DNA of 64,000 bases from Streptomyces gobiensis. GTDB lineage: Bacteria; Actinomycetota; Actinomycetes; Streptomycetales; Streptomycetaceae. This document shows, in pieces, positions 15,607 through 23,041 of the stretch (the stretch's first letter is position 1; each line of letters begins with the position of its first letter). The stretch is taken from contig NZ_CP086120.1 of assembly GCF_021216675.1 (NCBI RefSeq), positions 5,082,501 to 5,146,500 on the forward strand, read 5' to 3'. The notes under the pieces were generated by a model, which was not told the DNA's origin, made no database searches, and was given only the letters and a program-made list of their open reading frames with translations. A program made the translations under genes and the position numbers.

Positions 15607-17115
15607 CCACGCGCGCTGACTGCCACTATTCGACTGCCGCTCTTCGCGGGCCAGTTCGCGTACCACCGACATATCGTCAAAGGGGATCAGCTCGTCACCG
15701 ACTGCCTGGTGCGGTTCGCTGCCCTTCCCTGCCACGAGGACGATGTCCTGCGGCCGTGCGGCGCCGAGGGCGTACCGGATCGCCGCACGACGATCGGTGA
15801 CTCGCTGGAACGGTGTGCCCGTCGCCATGAGCGCGGGAGTGACCTGGTCGAGAATCGCCTCGGGCGATTCGGTGCGCGGGTTGTCCGAGGTGAGGACGCA
15901 CAGGTCGGAGAGCTCGCCGGCGATCCTTCCCATGGGGGCGCGCTTGGTGGGATCCCGGTCACCGCCGCAGCCGAAGACGGTGATGATCCGGTCAGCAGCG
16001 AACCCGCGGATGGTGGTGAGGACCTTCTCCAGGGAATCCGGCGAATGGGCGTAGTCCACGATCACGGTGGCACCTCGCGGCGTATCCCACCGTTCGAGCC
16101 GTCCCGGGACGGCCGGCATACGGTCGAGCGCGCTGACGAGCGCGTCCAGGTCGTGCCCCAGAAGATGACAGGCCGCCACCGTGGCCAGCGCGTTGGACAC
16201 CGAGAAACGCCCCGGCACGGGGATCGCCGCCGCGAACTTCCGGTCGCCGTGGTGCAGCGTGAAGCGGGTTCCCGCCGCGTCCGAGTCAAGGTCGGTCGCC
16301 CGGTAGTCCGCTTCGGTGTCCAGAGCGTACGTGGTCACGGCTCCGGGCATCAGCGCCTGGATCCGGTCGCTGACCGGGTCGTCGGCGTTGACCACCGCAC
16401 GGCTGCACAGGCCCTGGAACAACCGCAGTTTGGCGGTCGTATAGCTCTCCATCGTGCCGTGGTCGTCCAGGTGATCCTGCGTGAGGTTGGTGAAGACCCC
16501 GACATCGATGAAGGTCCGGTCCACCCGGTGGGTGAGCAGGGCCATGGACGTGGCCTCCAGCACGACGGTGCTGGTGTTGCGGTCGCGCATGTACCCCAGC
16601 AGATACTGGAGTTCGGGTGACTCGGGGGTGGTGAGTACGGACCTGGGCATCGGGATCATCACGCTGCCGATACGGCTGCCGGCCGTCCCGATGACCCCGG
16701 TCCTCGTACGCTCAGCGGTTCTGAGGAGCGCCTCGACCATGTAGGACACGGACGTTTTCCCATTGGTGCCGGTGACCGCCACCATCTCCATGGACCGTCC
16801 CGGCTCGCCGTAATACCGGGCGGCGGCGACCGGTGTGACGGTACGGGTGTCCGGCACCCGCACCACACATACGTTCTCCGGCATGTCCCGTGGCCCCGAA
16901 GTGTCGCCTTCGATGATGACCGCGACCGCGCCGCGGTCCACCGCCTGCCCGATTTCCTCCGGCCCGCCCTCAGCATGGCCCGGTACCGCGATGTACAACG
17001 AGCCAGCCGTCAGCCGGAGGACGTCGAAGCTCATTCCCGCGGTGACCGGTGTTCCCGGGTCACCCTGGAGAACCTGGTAGTCATGCCCGTCAAGCAGTTC
17101 GCTCAGTTTCAACAA
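15535..17115 (-). CDS. Mur ligase family protein, MurE-like (second copy type)
   Basis: A 526-residue Mur ligase. The ATP-binding loop GTNGKT is at residues 116-121, TTPESPELQ matches the UDP-sugar-binding region, and VIVDYAHSPDSL and FGCGGDRDPTKRAPMG are conserved. A DNPRTE motif corresponds to the diaminopimelate-selecting DNPR of MurE. In the usual EVSSHAL segment it reads EATSMALLTHRVD, so a normally conserved His is Met. It is not in a division and cell-wall (dcw) cluster, so it is likely a paralogue, perhaps for specialised peptidoglycan or a peptide-nucleotide conjugate. The last ~25 residues lie antisense to the VOC gene and look like a tail beyond the fold. Confidence 0.83.
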   Translation of the reverse strand: MLKLSELLDGHDYQVLQGDPGTPVTAGMSFDVLRLTAGSLYIAVPGHAEGGPEEIGQAVDRGAVAVIIEGDTSGPRDMPENVCVVRVPDTRTVTPVAAARYYGEPGRSMEMVAVTGTNGKTSVSYMVEALLRTAERTRTGVIGTAGSRIGSVMIPMPRSVLTTPESPELQYLLGYMRDRNTSTVVLEATSMALLTHRVDRTFIDVGVFTNLTQDHLDDHGTMESYTTAKLRLFQGLCSRAVVNADDPVSDRIQALMPGAVTTYALDTEADYRATDLDSDAAGTRFTLHHGDRKFAAAIPVPGRFSVSNALATVAACHLLGHDLDALVSALDRMPAVPGRLERWDTPRGATVIVDYAHSPDSLEKVLTTIRGFAADRIITVFGCGGDRDPTKRAPMGRIAGELSDLCVLTSDNPRTESPEAILDQVTPALMATGTPFQRVTDRRAAIRYALGAARPQDIVLVAGKGSEPHQAVGDELIPFDDMSVVRELAREERQSNSGSQRAWSDIGRDIEEAALRVPQPGHAAEG

Positions 17116-17157
17116 GTGTCCCGTCGAGGGTTGGTGACTCGGTTATCCGTTCCGGTC

Positions 17158-17198
17158 CGCGATGCCTCCGCGATGCCTCCGCGATGCCTCCGCGATGA
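17158..17198. repeat. Tandem 11-bp repeat between Mur ligase and helicase genes
   Basis: The unit CGCGATGCCTC is repeated more than three times head-to-tail, ending in a partial copy. It lies in the 94-bp gap after the helicase stop and before the Mur ligase start. It could affect the Mur ligase promoter by changing spacing. Confidence 0.8.
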
Positions 17199-17209
17199 GC
17201 CCGCGAAGC

Positions 17210-18694
17210 TCAGGAGCTCTGTGCTGCGCGGGGCGCCGGACGTCCCGATGCGCCGGAGCGGGCTGATGAGGAGCGGCGGGCCTGGGCCGGCCGACTGCGG
17301 CGGCCACGAGAGGAGTTCGCGCTGCGCTTGGGGCGCTCGGGGGCCGGTGCGGCGATGATGACCGGGACGCCGGAGGGCGCCTGGGCGCCGGTGATGCGGG
17401 TGAGTTCGGCGCTGCCGGAACGGACCTGGGTGGTGTGCGGGGTGATCCCGGCGGTGGCCATGAGCCGGTTCATCTCGCGCCGCTGGTCCGGCAGGACCAG
17501 GGTGACCACGCTGCCGGACTCACCGGCCCGGGCGGTACGGCCGCCACGGTGCAGGTAGTCCTTGTGGTCGGTCGGCGGGTCCACATTCACGACCAGATCG
17601 AGATTGTCGACGTGGATGCCACGGGCGGCGACATTGGTGGCGACCAGGACGCTGACGTCCCCGCTCTTGAAATGCTCCAGCGTGCGGTTGCGCTGCGGCT
17701 GGGACTTCCCGCCGTGCAGCGCGGCGGCTCGTACACCGCTGCGCAGCAGGTCCCGGGCCAGCCGGTCGACGGCGTGCTTGGTGTCCAGGAACATGATCAC
17801 CCGGCCGTCGCGGGCCGCGATCTCGGTGGTCGTCGCGTGCTTGTCGGGACCGTGGACGTGCAGTATGTGGTGCTCCATCGTGGTCACGGCGCCCGCCGAC
17901 GGGTCTACCGAGTGGACCACGGGGTCGTTCAGGAACCGGCGCACCAACTGGTCGACGTTACGGTCCAGTGTGGCCGAGAACAGCATCCGCTGACCGTCCG
18001 CACGCACCTGCTGGAGCAGGGCGGTGACCTGGGGCATAAAGCCCATGTCGGCCATCTGGTCGGCCTCGTCGAGGACGGTGATCCGCACCTGGTCCAGGCG
18101 GCAGTCACCGCGCTCGATCAGATCCTTCAGCCGCCCCGGAGTGGCGATGACCACCTCGGCTCCGCCGCGCAGCGCACCGGCCTGGCGCCCGATGGACAGT
18201 CCGCCGACCACCGTGGCCAGCCGCAGCCCCAGCGCCAGCGCATACGGGGTGAGGGCGTCGGTGACCTGCTGTGCGAGTTCCCGGGTGGGCACCAGTACCA
18301 GTCCCAGCGGCTGACGCGGCTCGGCTCGCTGTCCCGCCATACGGGCCAGCATCGCCAGACCGAAAGCGAGGGTCTTGCCCGAACCGGTACGCCCCCGCCC
18401 CAGGACGTCACGGCCGGCGATCGAGTTCGGCAGGGTGGCCGCTTGGATGGGGAACGGCTCGGACACACCCTGGCGGGTGAGCGCCGTCAGCAGGGGCGCG
18501 GGCATATCCAGCTCCGCGAAGGAAGCGACCGCGGGCAGGGACGGTGTGCTGCTCTTCGGCAGTGCGAACTCGCCCGTCACCGCGGCGACGGCCTTACCGC
18601 CCTGGCGCCTGGGTTTGCTATGGGGCCGGCCGGCTGCGCCATTGCCGGTACGGTTACGGGTGTAGCGGTCTTTAGCACGATTAGTGCGGTTCAT
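17210..18694 (-). CDS. DEAD-box RNA helicase
   Basis: A 494-residue DEAD-box helicase of the RhlE/CsdA-like bacterial group. The motifs are in order: Q-motif region (PFPIQAATLP), motif I GRTGSGKT, PTRELAQQ, TPGRL, VLDEADQM, FSATL, then the second RecA domain with ATNVAARGIHV and HRGGRTARAG. The ends are basic, low-complexity RNA-binding tails. ATG 18694 is chosen because a good Shine-Dalgarno (CCTTCCTC on the plus strand, 18701-18708) precedes it. That site is buried in a hairpin, which suggests translational control. Streptomyces helicases of this type are commonly cold-responsive; here the leader also carries a terminator-like hairpin and a short CspA-like reading frame. Confidence 0.92.
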   Translation of the reverse strand: MNRTNRAKDRYTRNRTGNGAAGRPHSKPRRQGGKAVAAVTGEFALPKSSTPSLPAVASFAELDMPAPLLTALTRQGVSEPFPIQAATLPNSIAGRDVLGRGRTGSGKTLAFGLAMLARMAGQRAEPRQPLGLVLVPTRELAQQVTDALTPYALALGLRLATVVGGLSIGRQAGALRGGAEVVIATPGRLKDLIERGDCRLDQVRITVLDEADQMADMGFMPQVTALLQQVRADGQRMLFSATLDRNVDQLVRRFLNDPVVHSVDPSAGAVTTMEHHILHVHGPDKHATTTEIAARDGRVIMFLDTKHAVDRLARDLLRSGVRAAALHGGKSQPQRNRTLEHFKSGDVSVLVATNVAARGIHVDNLDLVVNVDPPTDHKDYLHRGGRTARAGESGSVVTLVLPDQRREMNRLMATAGITPHTTQVRSGSAELTRITGAQAPSGVPVIIAAPAPERPKRSANSSRGRRSRPAQARRSSSARSGASGRPAPRAAQSS

Positions 18695-18702
18695 AGGGAA
18701 CC

Positions 18703-18729
18703 TTCCTCGATGCGGCGCGTGTCGAGGAA
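18703..18729 (-). promoter_or_regulatory. Hairpin sequestering the helicase Shine-Dalgarno
   Basis: Eight-bp perfect arms (TTCCTCGA at 18703-18710 and TCGAGGAA at 18722-18729) enclose an 11-base loop. In the mRNA the 3' arm contains the GAGGAAGG ribosome-binding site six bases before the AUG. The structure would block initiation unless melted or remodelled, as expected for a helicase that regulates its own synthesis or for a temperature-dependent leader. Confidence 0.65.
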
Positions 18730-18844
18730 ACCCCAGCGGCAAAGAGGCCGTCTAAGAACCACATGAACGAGCCGAAGCGTGTGAAAACGAAATCTGCATG
18801 CGGACATCGTGCGCCCGGGCCTAGAACAGGCCGACGCTGTCTGT

Positions 18845-18871
18845 CTGCGGAAACTGCGGAAACTGCGGAAA
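18845..18871. repeat. Three tandem 9-bp units in the helicase leader
   Basis: CTGCGGAAA is repeated three times exactly, then followed by a run of A. In mRNA sense (minus strand) it reads as T-rich blocks, a possible unstructured or protein-binding segment of the leader. Confidence 0.8.
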
Positions 18872-18960
18872 AAAGGTGGCGGCCAAAGGGGCCAGGGCTG
18901 CGGATCTGCGTCCGGCCGTGGCCAGGCCTGTACGGTTGCCATCCGCCATGCGGCGGCACA

Positions 18961-19011
18961 TCACCGCGGCTGAGTGAAGCTGAAGCCTTCTTTGCTGTGG
19001 CCAGTAGCCAT
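18961..19011 (-). CDS. 16-residue leader ORF resembling the CspA N-terminus
   Basis: Minus-strand ATG at 19011 with a GAGGGAG Shine-Dalgarno about 8 bp upstream; the peptide is MATGHSKEGFSFTQPR and then TGA. Cold-shock proteins of Streptomyces begin MATG followed by VKWFN and a KGFGFI motif; this peptide looks like that start with the VKWFN part missing (KEGFSF for KGFGF). It lies about 270 bp upstream of the helicase in the same direction. It could be a decayed cspA, or a genuine leader peptide. Cold-shock genes next to DEAD-box helicase genes are known in Streptomyces, which supports the first view. Confidence 0.45.
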   Translation of the reverse strand: MATGHSKEGFSFTQPR

Positions 19012-19112
19012 TTTCTCTCTCCCTCGGGGCAGTTCCGGGGGCCTGCGGTCCGCAGGTCCCTCGTCGCCGCGATGATTGCCCCGTCCGGAGAACAGCACCG
19101 GAAAACAAAAGC

Positions 19113-19142
19113 GCGCCTGGTGGTTCAGAAACCAGCAGGCGC
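19113..19142 (-). terminator. Terminator-like hairpin in the helicase leader (possible attenuator)
   Basis: 13-bp arms with one mismatch (19113-19125 and 19130-19142) and a CAGA loop are followed, in minus-strand sense, by GCGCTTTTGTTTTC. A T-rich tail after a GC stem is unusual in Streptomyces and fits intrinsic termination. It points toward the helicase and lies 100 bp before the CspA-like ORF, so it may attenuate that transcript. The rest of 18730-19275 has no other gene I can support. Confidence 0.55.
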
Positions 19143-19275
19143 ACACAACTCTCATGGGAACCACAACTGCAACTTTCCACAACGGTAGCACAGTCGGGGC
19201 CGCCGCGTACCGGTGGCCGGGGGATCTTCCCCGCAGGGGGCCCCTCCGGCCGTCCGGCGAGGCATACTGGAAGCA

Positions 19276-19497
19276 ATGACTAAGCCAATCGTGCCCCGGC
19301 GTCACCTGCCGACGAGCCCCTTCAGCGCCCCATCCGTCCCCCCGCCCAAGCTGTTCGCCGTGGGCGACCGGGTGACGCACGACCAGTACGGACTCGGCCG
19401 GGTCGTCGGTGTCGAGGACGGGATCGCGGCCCTTGTCGATTTCGGCTCCCGGCAGGTACGTGTCGTGAGCCCATACACCAAGATGTCCAAGCTCTGA
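19276..19497 (+). CDS. Small conserved protein with KOW/SH3-like domain
   Basis: A 73-residue protein starting at ATG 19276. After a Pro-rich N-terminus the conserved part reads LFAVGDRVTHDQYGLGRVVGVEDGI in two parts (split here: VGDRVTHDQYGLG, then RVVGVEDG), then ALVDFGSRQVRVV. This is the 'fast-forward' beta-barrel pattern seen in CarD N-termini and at UvrD/PcrA C-termini, which binds RNA polymerase in those proteins. On its own it is a common small Streptomyces protein of unknown function. It diverges from the helicase leader and converges on a VOC gene 17 bp away. Confidence 0.75.
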   Translation: MTKPIVPRRHLPTSPFSAPSVPPPKLFAVGDRVTHDQYGLGRVVGVEDGIAALVDFGSRQVRVVSPYTKMSKL

Positions 19498-19514
19498 GAC
19501 CGATCGCCGCGCCG

Positions 19515-19904
19515 TCAGGCGTCTTGCGGATACCAGCGCAGCTCGATGGTGTTGCCGTCCGGGTCGCTTACGTAGAGTGATTGACCGGTGCCCCGGGCGC
19601 CGAAGCGTTCACCGGGGCCGTCCAGGACCGTGAAGAGGCCGGAGTCGATGACCCGCTGCCAGTCGAGGGGCTCGACGACCAGACAGATGTGGTCGACATT
19701 GGAGCCTGCCGGGGAGTCCTGTGGGCGCTGCACGAGATCGATGATGGTCGTCGGGCCCACGCGCACCGAAGGAAAGGGCGCCTTGCCCGCGCGCCACGCG
19801 TCGACACGGACCGGCTCAAGACCGAGCGGGCCGCAGTAGAAGTCCAGAGAACGTTCGATGTCGGCGACGTTGAGGACAAGATGGTCGAAGTCGATCACGC
19901 GCAT
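19515..19904 (-). CDS. Single-domain VOC (glyoxalase/dioxygenase superfamily) protein
   Basis: A 129-residue single VOC domain beginning at ATG 19904 (MRVIDFDHLVLNVADIERSL). The metal ligand pattern is visible: His in DHLVLNV, His in NVDHICLVVEPL, and Glu in the C-terminal GNTIELRWYP. This fits an active glyoxalase/fosfomycin-resistance-like or dioxygenase-type enzyme, but the substrate is unknown. A much longer open frame upstream of the ATG runs through low-quality sequence and is rejected. It is convergent with the small SH3-like gene. Confidence 0.85.
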   Translation of the reverse strand: MRVIDFDHLVLNVADIERSLDFYCGPLGLEPVRVDAWRAGKAPFPSVRVGPTTIIDLVQRPQDSPAGSNVDHICLVVEPLDWQRVIDSGLFTVLDGPGERFGARGTGQSLYVSDPDGNTIELRWYPQDA

Positions 19905-20464
19905 GGTGGCTCCATGAGGTCGTGCCGTATCAGGCAGGCCGGACGGGTCTAAGCACGCTGAGCAACCGGCCAGTGAAACAGCTCCGCCGATGGGAAATGG
20001 GCGGTAAGAGTAAAACACGCTGGAGCCGCAAATCTCCTCGTTGGTACAGGCCTTGTTGGTACAGGCCTTTGGTATGTCCAACTGTTCTCCTGGGTGTCGC
20101 TCCGCATTCGCTGCGCTGGCGGGCGAACTCGGCCCGCGGGTATCGGTATTGGGCGGATGATCGGGCGGGCGGAGGTACCATTTCGGTGCTCGGCTGTTCG
20201 GGTCGAGCGGTATGCTCGAACGTGTGTGCCGGGTGGGTGGTAGGTCCTTGAGCTGGTGCGCTCTGCGGTTTGCAGGTGTCAGGGCATGGCAACTTCCCCG
20301 GCAGGCCAACTCCTGCTAATCCTCACCGATTTACTCGGGTGTGCGTGAGGCTGAGGGACCTGTAGCGAGTTTGAATAGTTCTTCATGAACCTCTTCCCCC
20401 GGCCTCTGATCGTGGATCAGAATGACGCCCCCCACAGGTGGTACACGAAAGGCCCGGAATCCGC
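19905..20464. other. Gene-free region upstream of ECF sigma factor gene
   Basis: About 560 bp without a supportable gene, between the divergent VOC gene and the ECF sigma gene. It holds a 15-bp tandem duplication around 20041-20069 (TTGGTACAGGCCTTG, then TTGGTACAGGCCTTT) and a compact dyad at 20405-20421. It has lower GC around 20300-20390, as expected for a promoter region. No tRNA or known RNA fold was recognised. Confidence 0.6.
20405..20421. promoter_or_regulatory. Palindrome upstream of the ECF52-like sigma gene
   Basis: TCTGATC-GTG-GATCAGA is a perfect 7-bp dyad with 3-base spacer, 44 bp before the likely start codon. It could be an operator or a leader hairpin. It shares TGATCG with the inverted repeat at 25669-25702 before the methyltransferase gene. 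Confidence 0.45.
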
Positions 20465-22144
20465 ATGCCTGATGGCCGCGAAGTCGCCTCGTCCGACGCC
20501 GAACTCACCGAATCCGTGAGAGGGGGCGAGAGCGAAGCGGCGGTGGCAGAGCTGTACCGCCGCCATCGTGGTGCCGTCTTCGCCTATGCCCTCACCTGCT
20601 GCCGTGACCCCCACACCGCCGAGGACCTGACGTCCGAGGCGTTCACCCGCACCATTCAGGCCGTACGCTCCGGAGGCGGACCGGAGGCCGCCTGGCGTCC
20701 GTATCTCCTCACCGCCGTCCGCCGTACCGCCGCTGACTGGGCCAGGACATCCCGCCGCACCGAGCTGTCCACCGACTTTGAGCAGTGGGCCACCGACCCG
20801 GCCCGGGCTCCGGACGCCGAGAGCGGCGAGGAGCGGATGCTGCGCCGGGAAGACAACCGGCTGGTGCTGCACGCCTTCCGCTCCCTGCCCGAACGCTGGC
20901 AGACGGTGCTGTGGCACACCGTCGTCGAGGAGGAGCCAGCCGCTGAGGTCGGCACCCTGCTGGGCATCGGCGCCAGCGGCGTCGCCTCACTCGCCTCCCG
21001 CGCCCGCGAAGGACTGCGCGAGGCCTACCTCAACGCACATATCGACCGCACCTCCCACGCCGACGACTGCCGCCGCTTCAGCGCTCTGCTCGCCGCCACC
21101 GTGCGCCGCTGTGGCCGTCGGCCCAACAAGGACTTCGAACGGCATCTGGACAACTGCGCGCGCTGCCGCCGCGCACTGCTGGAACTCACCGACCTCAACG
21201 AACGTATACGGGCGTCGCTCGCGGCGGAAATCCTGCTGTGGGGCGGCTCGGCCTATCTCGCGGCGCGGGCGGCCGAGGGCGTGGCGAGCGCCACGGCCGC
21301 GGTATACGCACCGCAGGGCGTCGGCCCCGACGGCGGTGGCGCGGGCCTGCTGGCCAAGGCGAAGGCGTCACCCCTGGCCATGGGTGCGGCGCTGGCCGCC
21401 GTCGCGGCCGGGGCTTTTGTCATACCGATGCTGCCGTTCGACGGTGGTGAGGGGGAGCAGCGCTCCAGCCCGCCGGCGGCGCACACCAACGCCCCGCCGC
21501 CGGCCACCGTTACGGCGAGTGCCACGGTCACGGTGACGGCGAGCGCCAGCCCGTCACCTACGCCCACGCCCACGGTCGGCAGCAGCCGCCCGGCCAGTAC
21601 CGCGCCGCCTGCCAGACCGCCGAAGCCGTCACGGCCCTCGCGTCGCCCCTCGCCCACCGGGCCTGGGCCGGTGCTGGTGTCCACCACCCTTGTCAACGCG
21701 GGCAACGGCGCCTGCGTCGATACCTACGAAAAGACGGTCGTACAGAACCCCTGCGACGGCAGCAGGAGGCAGACCTGGGAGTTCATCGCGGCCAAGGACT
21801 CCGACGACCGGGGGTTCGGCTGGCTTCGCAACGCCGCGTCCGGCCACTGCCTCGACTACAGCCAGCGGCCCGAACGTGACCACACCGGCGCCGTCTACAT
21901 CTTCGCCAAGCAGTGCCCCTGCCGTACGGACGGCACCGGACAACTCTTCGCCCCCTACCAGGCGCATGACGGCAGTTACTTTGTGAACACCCGGCCGGAG
22001 GACTCGCTGGGCGACCGCATGCAGCTGGGCATGCATCGCTGGTGGAAGGACGAAGGAAGGGCAGCGCCCCCGGAGAATCAGCGCGTCGTGATCACATACA
22101 ACTACTACGGCTCGGCCGCCCTGCGCTATCGGGCCGACTTCTGA
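20465..22144 (+). CDS. ECF sigma factor with membrane anchor and extracellular ricin-like domain (ECF52-like)
   Basis: 559 residues from ATG 20465; GTG 20438 would add nine. Sigma region 2 is at about residues 15-85 (AELYRRHRGAVFAYALTC, EDLTSEAFTRTIQ) and region 4 about 125-180 (RSLPERWQTVLWHTVVEEE). A Cys-containing zinc-finger-like segment follows (HLDNCARCRRALLELT), then one transmembrane helix (about 300-325), a Ser/Thr/Pro linker, and a ~160-residue outer domain with ricin-B/carbohydrate-binding character (GACVDTYEKTVVQNPC). This is the architecture of ECF52-type sigma factors such as S. coelicolor SCO4117. It likely transduces a cell-surface sugar signal directly. Two degenerate paralogues follow. 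Confidence 0.88.
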   Translation: MPDGREVASSDAELTESVRGGESEAAVAELYRRHRGAVFAYALTCCRDPHTAEDLTSEAFTRTIQAVRSGGGPEAAWRPYLLTAVRRTAADWARTSRRTELSTDFEQWATDPARAPDAESGEERMLRREDNRLVLHAFRSLPERWQTVLWHTVVEEEPAAEVGTLLGIGASGVASLASRAREGLREAYLNAHIDRTSHADDCRRFSALLAATVRRCGRRPNKDFERHLDNCARCRRALLELTDLNERIRASLAAEILLWGGSAYLAARAAEGVASATAAVYAPQGVGPDGGGAGLLAKAKASPLAMGAALAAVAAGAFVIPMLPFDGGEGEQRSSPPAAHTNAPPPATVTASATVTVTASASPSPTPTPTVGSSRPASTAPPARPPKPSRPSRRPSPTGPGPVLVSTTLVNAGNGACVDTYEKTVVQNPCDGSRRQTWEFIAAKDSDDRGFGWLRNAASGHCLDYSQRPERDHTGAVYIFAKQCPCRTDGTGQLFAPYQAHDGSYFVNTRPEDSLGDRMQLGMHRWWKDEGRAAPPENQRVVITYNYYGSAALRYRADF

Positions 22145-22255
22145 ACGGGCCCTCCGCGACTGGTAAAGCCTCCGCAAGCCGCGGAACGGCCTCACCAGAT
22201 GCCCTCTCTTCCCTGTCGCTCTGTCATGTGCCCATTCCTCCCCCAAGGATTTCTC

Positions 22256-23041
22256 ATGCCACGACGCGTCCTGACGCATCTGCGGTACCTGCACTTCGCG
22301 GATGCACACATCACTCAGCTGGTACCGCACGGCCGGGGGAACTCCTTCCAGGCCATCGTCCTGCGCCACTGGGCGGCCGTGGCCGCCTACCTCCACACCT
22401 GCTTCAGCCACCCCCCGACCGCGCTGCTCAACACCGAACGCGTCTTCAGCCACAACTACGAGGACACAGCCCGCTCCCGAATCGACCCGACGATCTCCTG
22501 GCGGGTACATCTGCTGGTCACGGCCCGTGCGCTGGCGCTGCGGGAGTGGAGTCGTGCCCCGGAGTCCCCGGTGTTCTCCGACGGCTTCCGGGCCTGGGCG
22601 GAGAGCGGAGGCACCTGGCCGCTGACCGTCAGCCCGCATCTCACCGAGGCGTACGGCCGCCTGCCCGGTGGTTCGCGGTCGGCGCTGTGGCACAGTGTTG
22701 TGGAAGCCGACCCGCCCGCACTCACGGCACAGGTGCTGGGCATACGGCGCCAGGACGTCGGGGCGTTGACGGACCGGGCGCGGACGAGTCTGCGGCAGAC
22801 CTATCTGAAGCTGCACCACCGCAGGGCCGCCGCCGTGTGGGACGAGCCTGCCGGGCTCCGCCGGAAGGAACAGCCGGACCTGGCCGATCTCGACGGCCAA
22901 CTGCGGGCTCAGCTGCCCGTGATACTGCTCGGGTGGTGGGACGGCGTTCGCTACGTCGAGGCGCGTACCACGACGCGGACACCGGCCGCCCCACTCCCTT
23001 TTCTCCGGCAGGCGAACGGCGGGCGTATCACAGCCCGTTGA
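22256..23041 (+). CDS. Degenerate ECF sigma-like protein (paralogue without membrane part)
   Basis: 261 residues from ATG 22256 (AAGGA 6 bp upstream). It aligns by eye with the upstream sigma gene: region 4 keeps YGRLPGGSRSALWHSVVEADP and VLGIRRQDVGALTDRARTSL, and the end has LPVILLGWWDGVRYVEA. Region 2 is poorly conserved, the Cys pair of the zinc finger is gone, and there is no transmembrane or outer domain. It shares an insert (FRAWAESGGTW) with the paralogue at 24254, so these two are closer to each other. It may be an inactive sigma acting as decoy or regulator. Its end overlaps the PucR-type gene by 14 bp. Confidence 0.75.
   Translation: MPRRVLTHLRYLHFADAHITQLVPHGRGNSFQAIVLRHWAAVAAYLHTCFSHPPTALLNTERVFSHNYEDTARSRIDPTISWRVHLLVTARALALREWSRAPESPVFSDGFRAWAESGGTWPLTVSPHLTEAYGRLPGGSRSALWHSVVEADPPALTAQVLGIRRQDVGALTDRARTSLRQTYLKLHHRRAAAVWDEPAGLRRKEQPDLADLDGQLRAQLPVILLGWWDGVRYVEARTTTRTPAAPLPFLRQANGGRITAR

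Noticed and set aside
17158..17198. CRISPR-like array
   Set aside because: Units are contiguous 11-mers without spacers; no cas genes in the window.
18961..19380. Longer minus-strand frame containing the CspA-like peptide
   Set aside because: Includes the antisense of the small SH3-like gene and the hairpin; only the last 16 codons have a Shine-Dalgarno and similarity.
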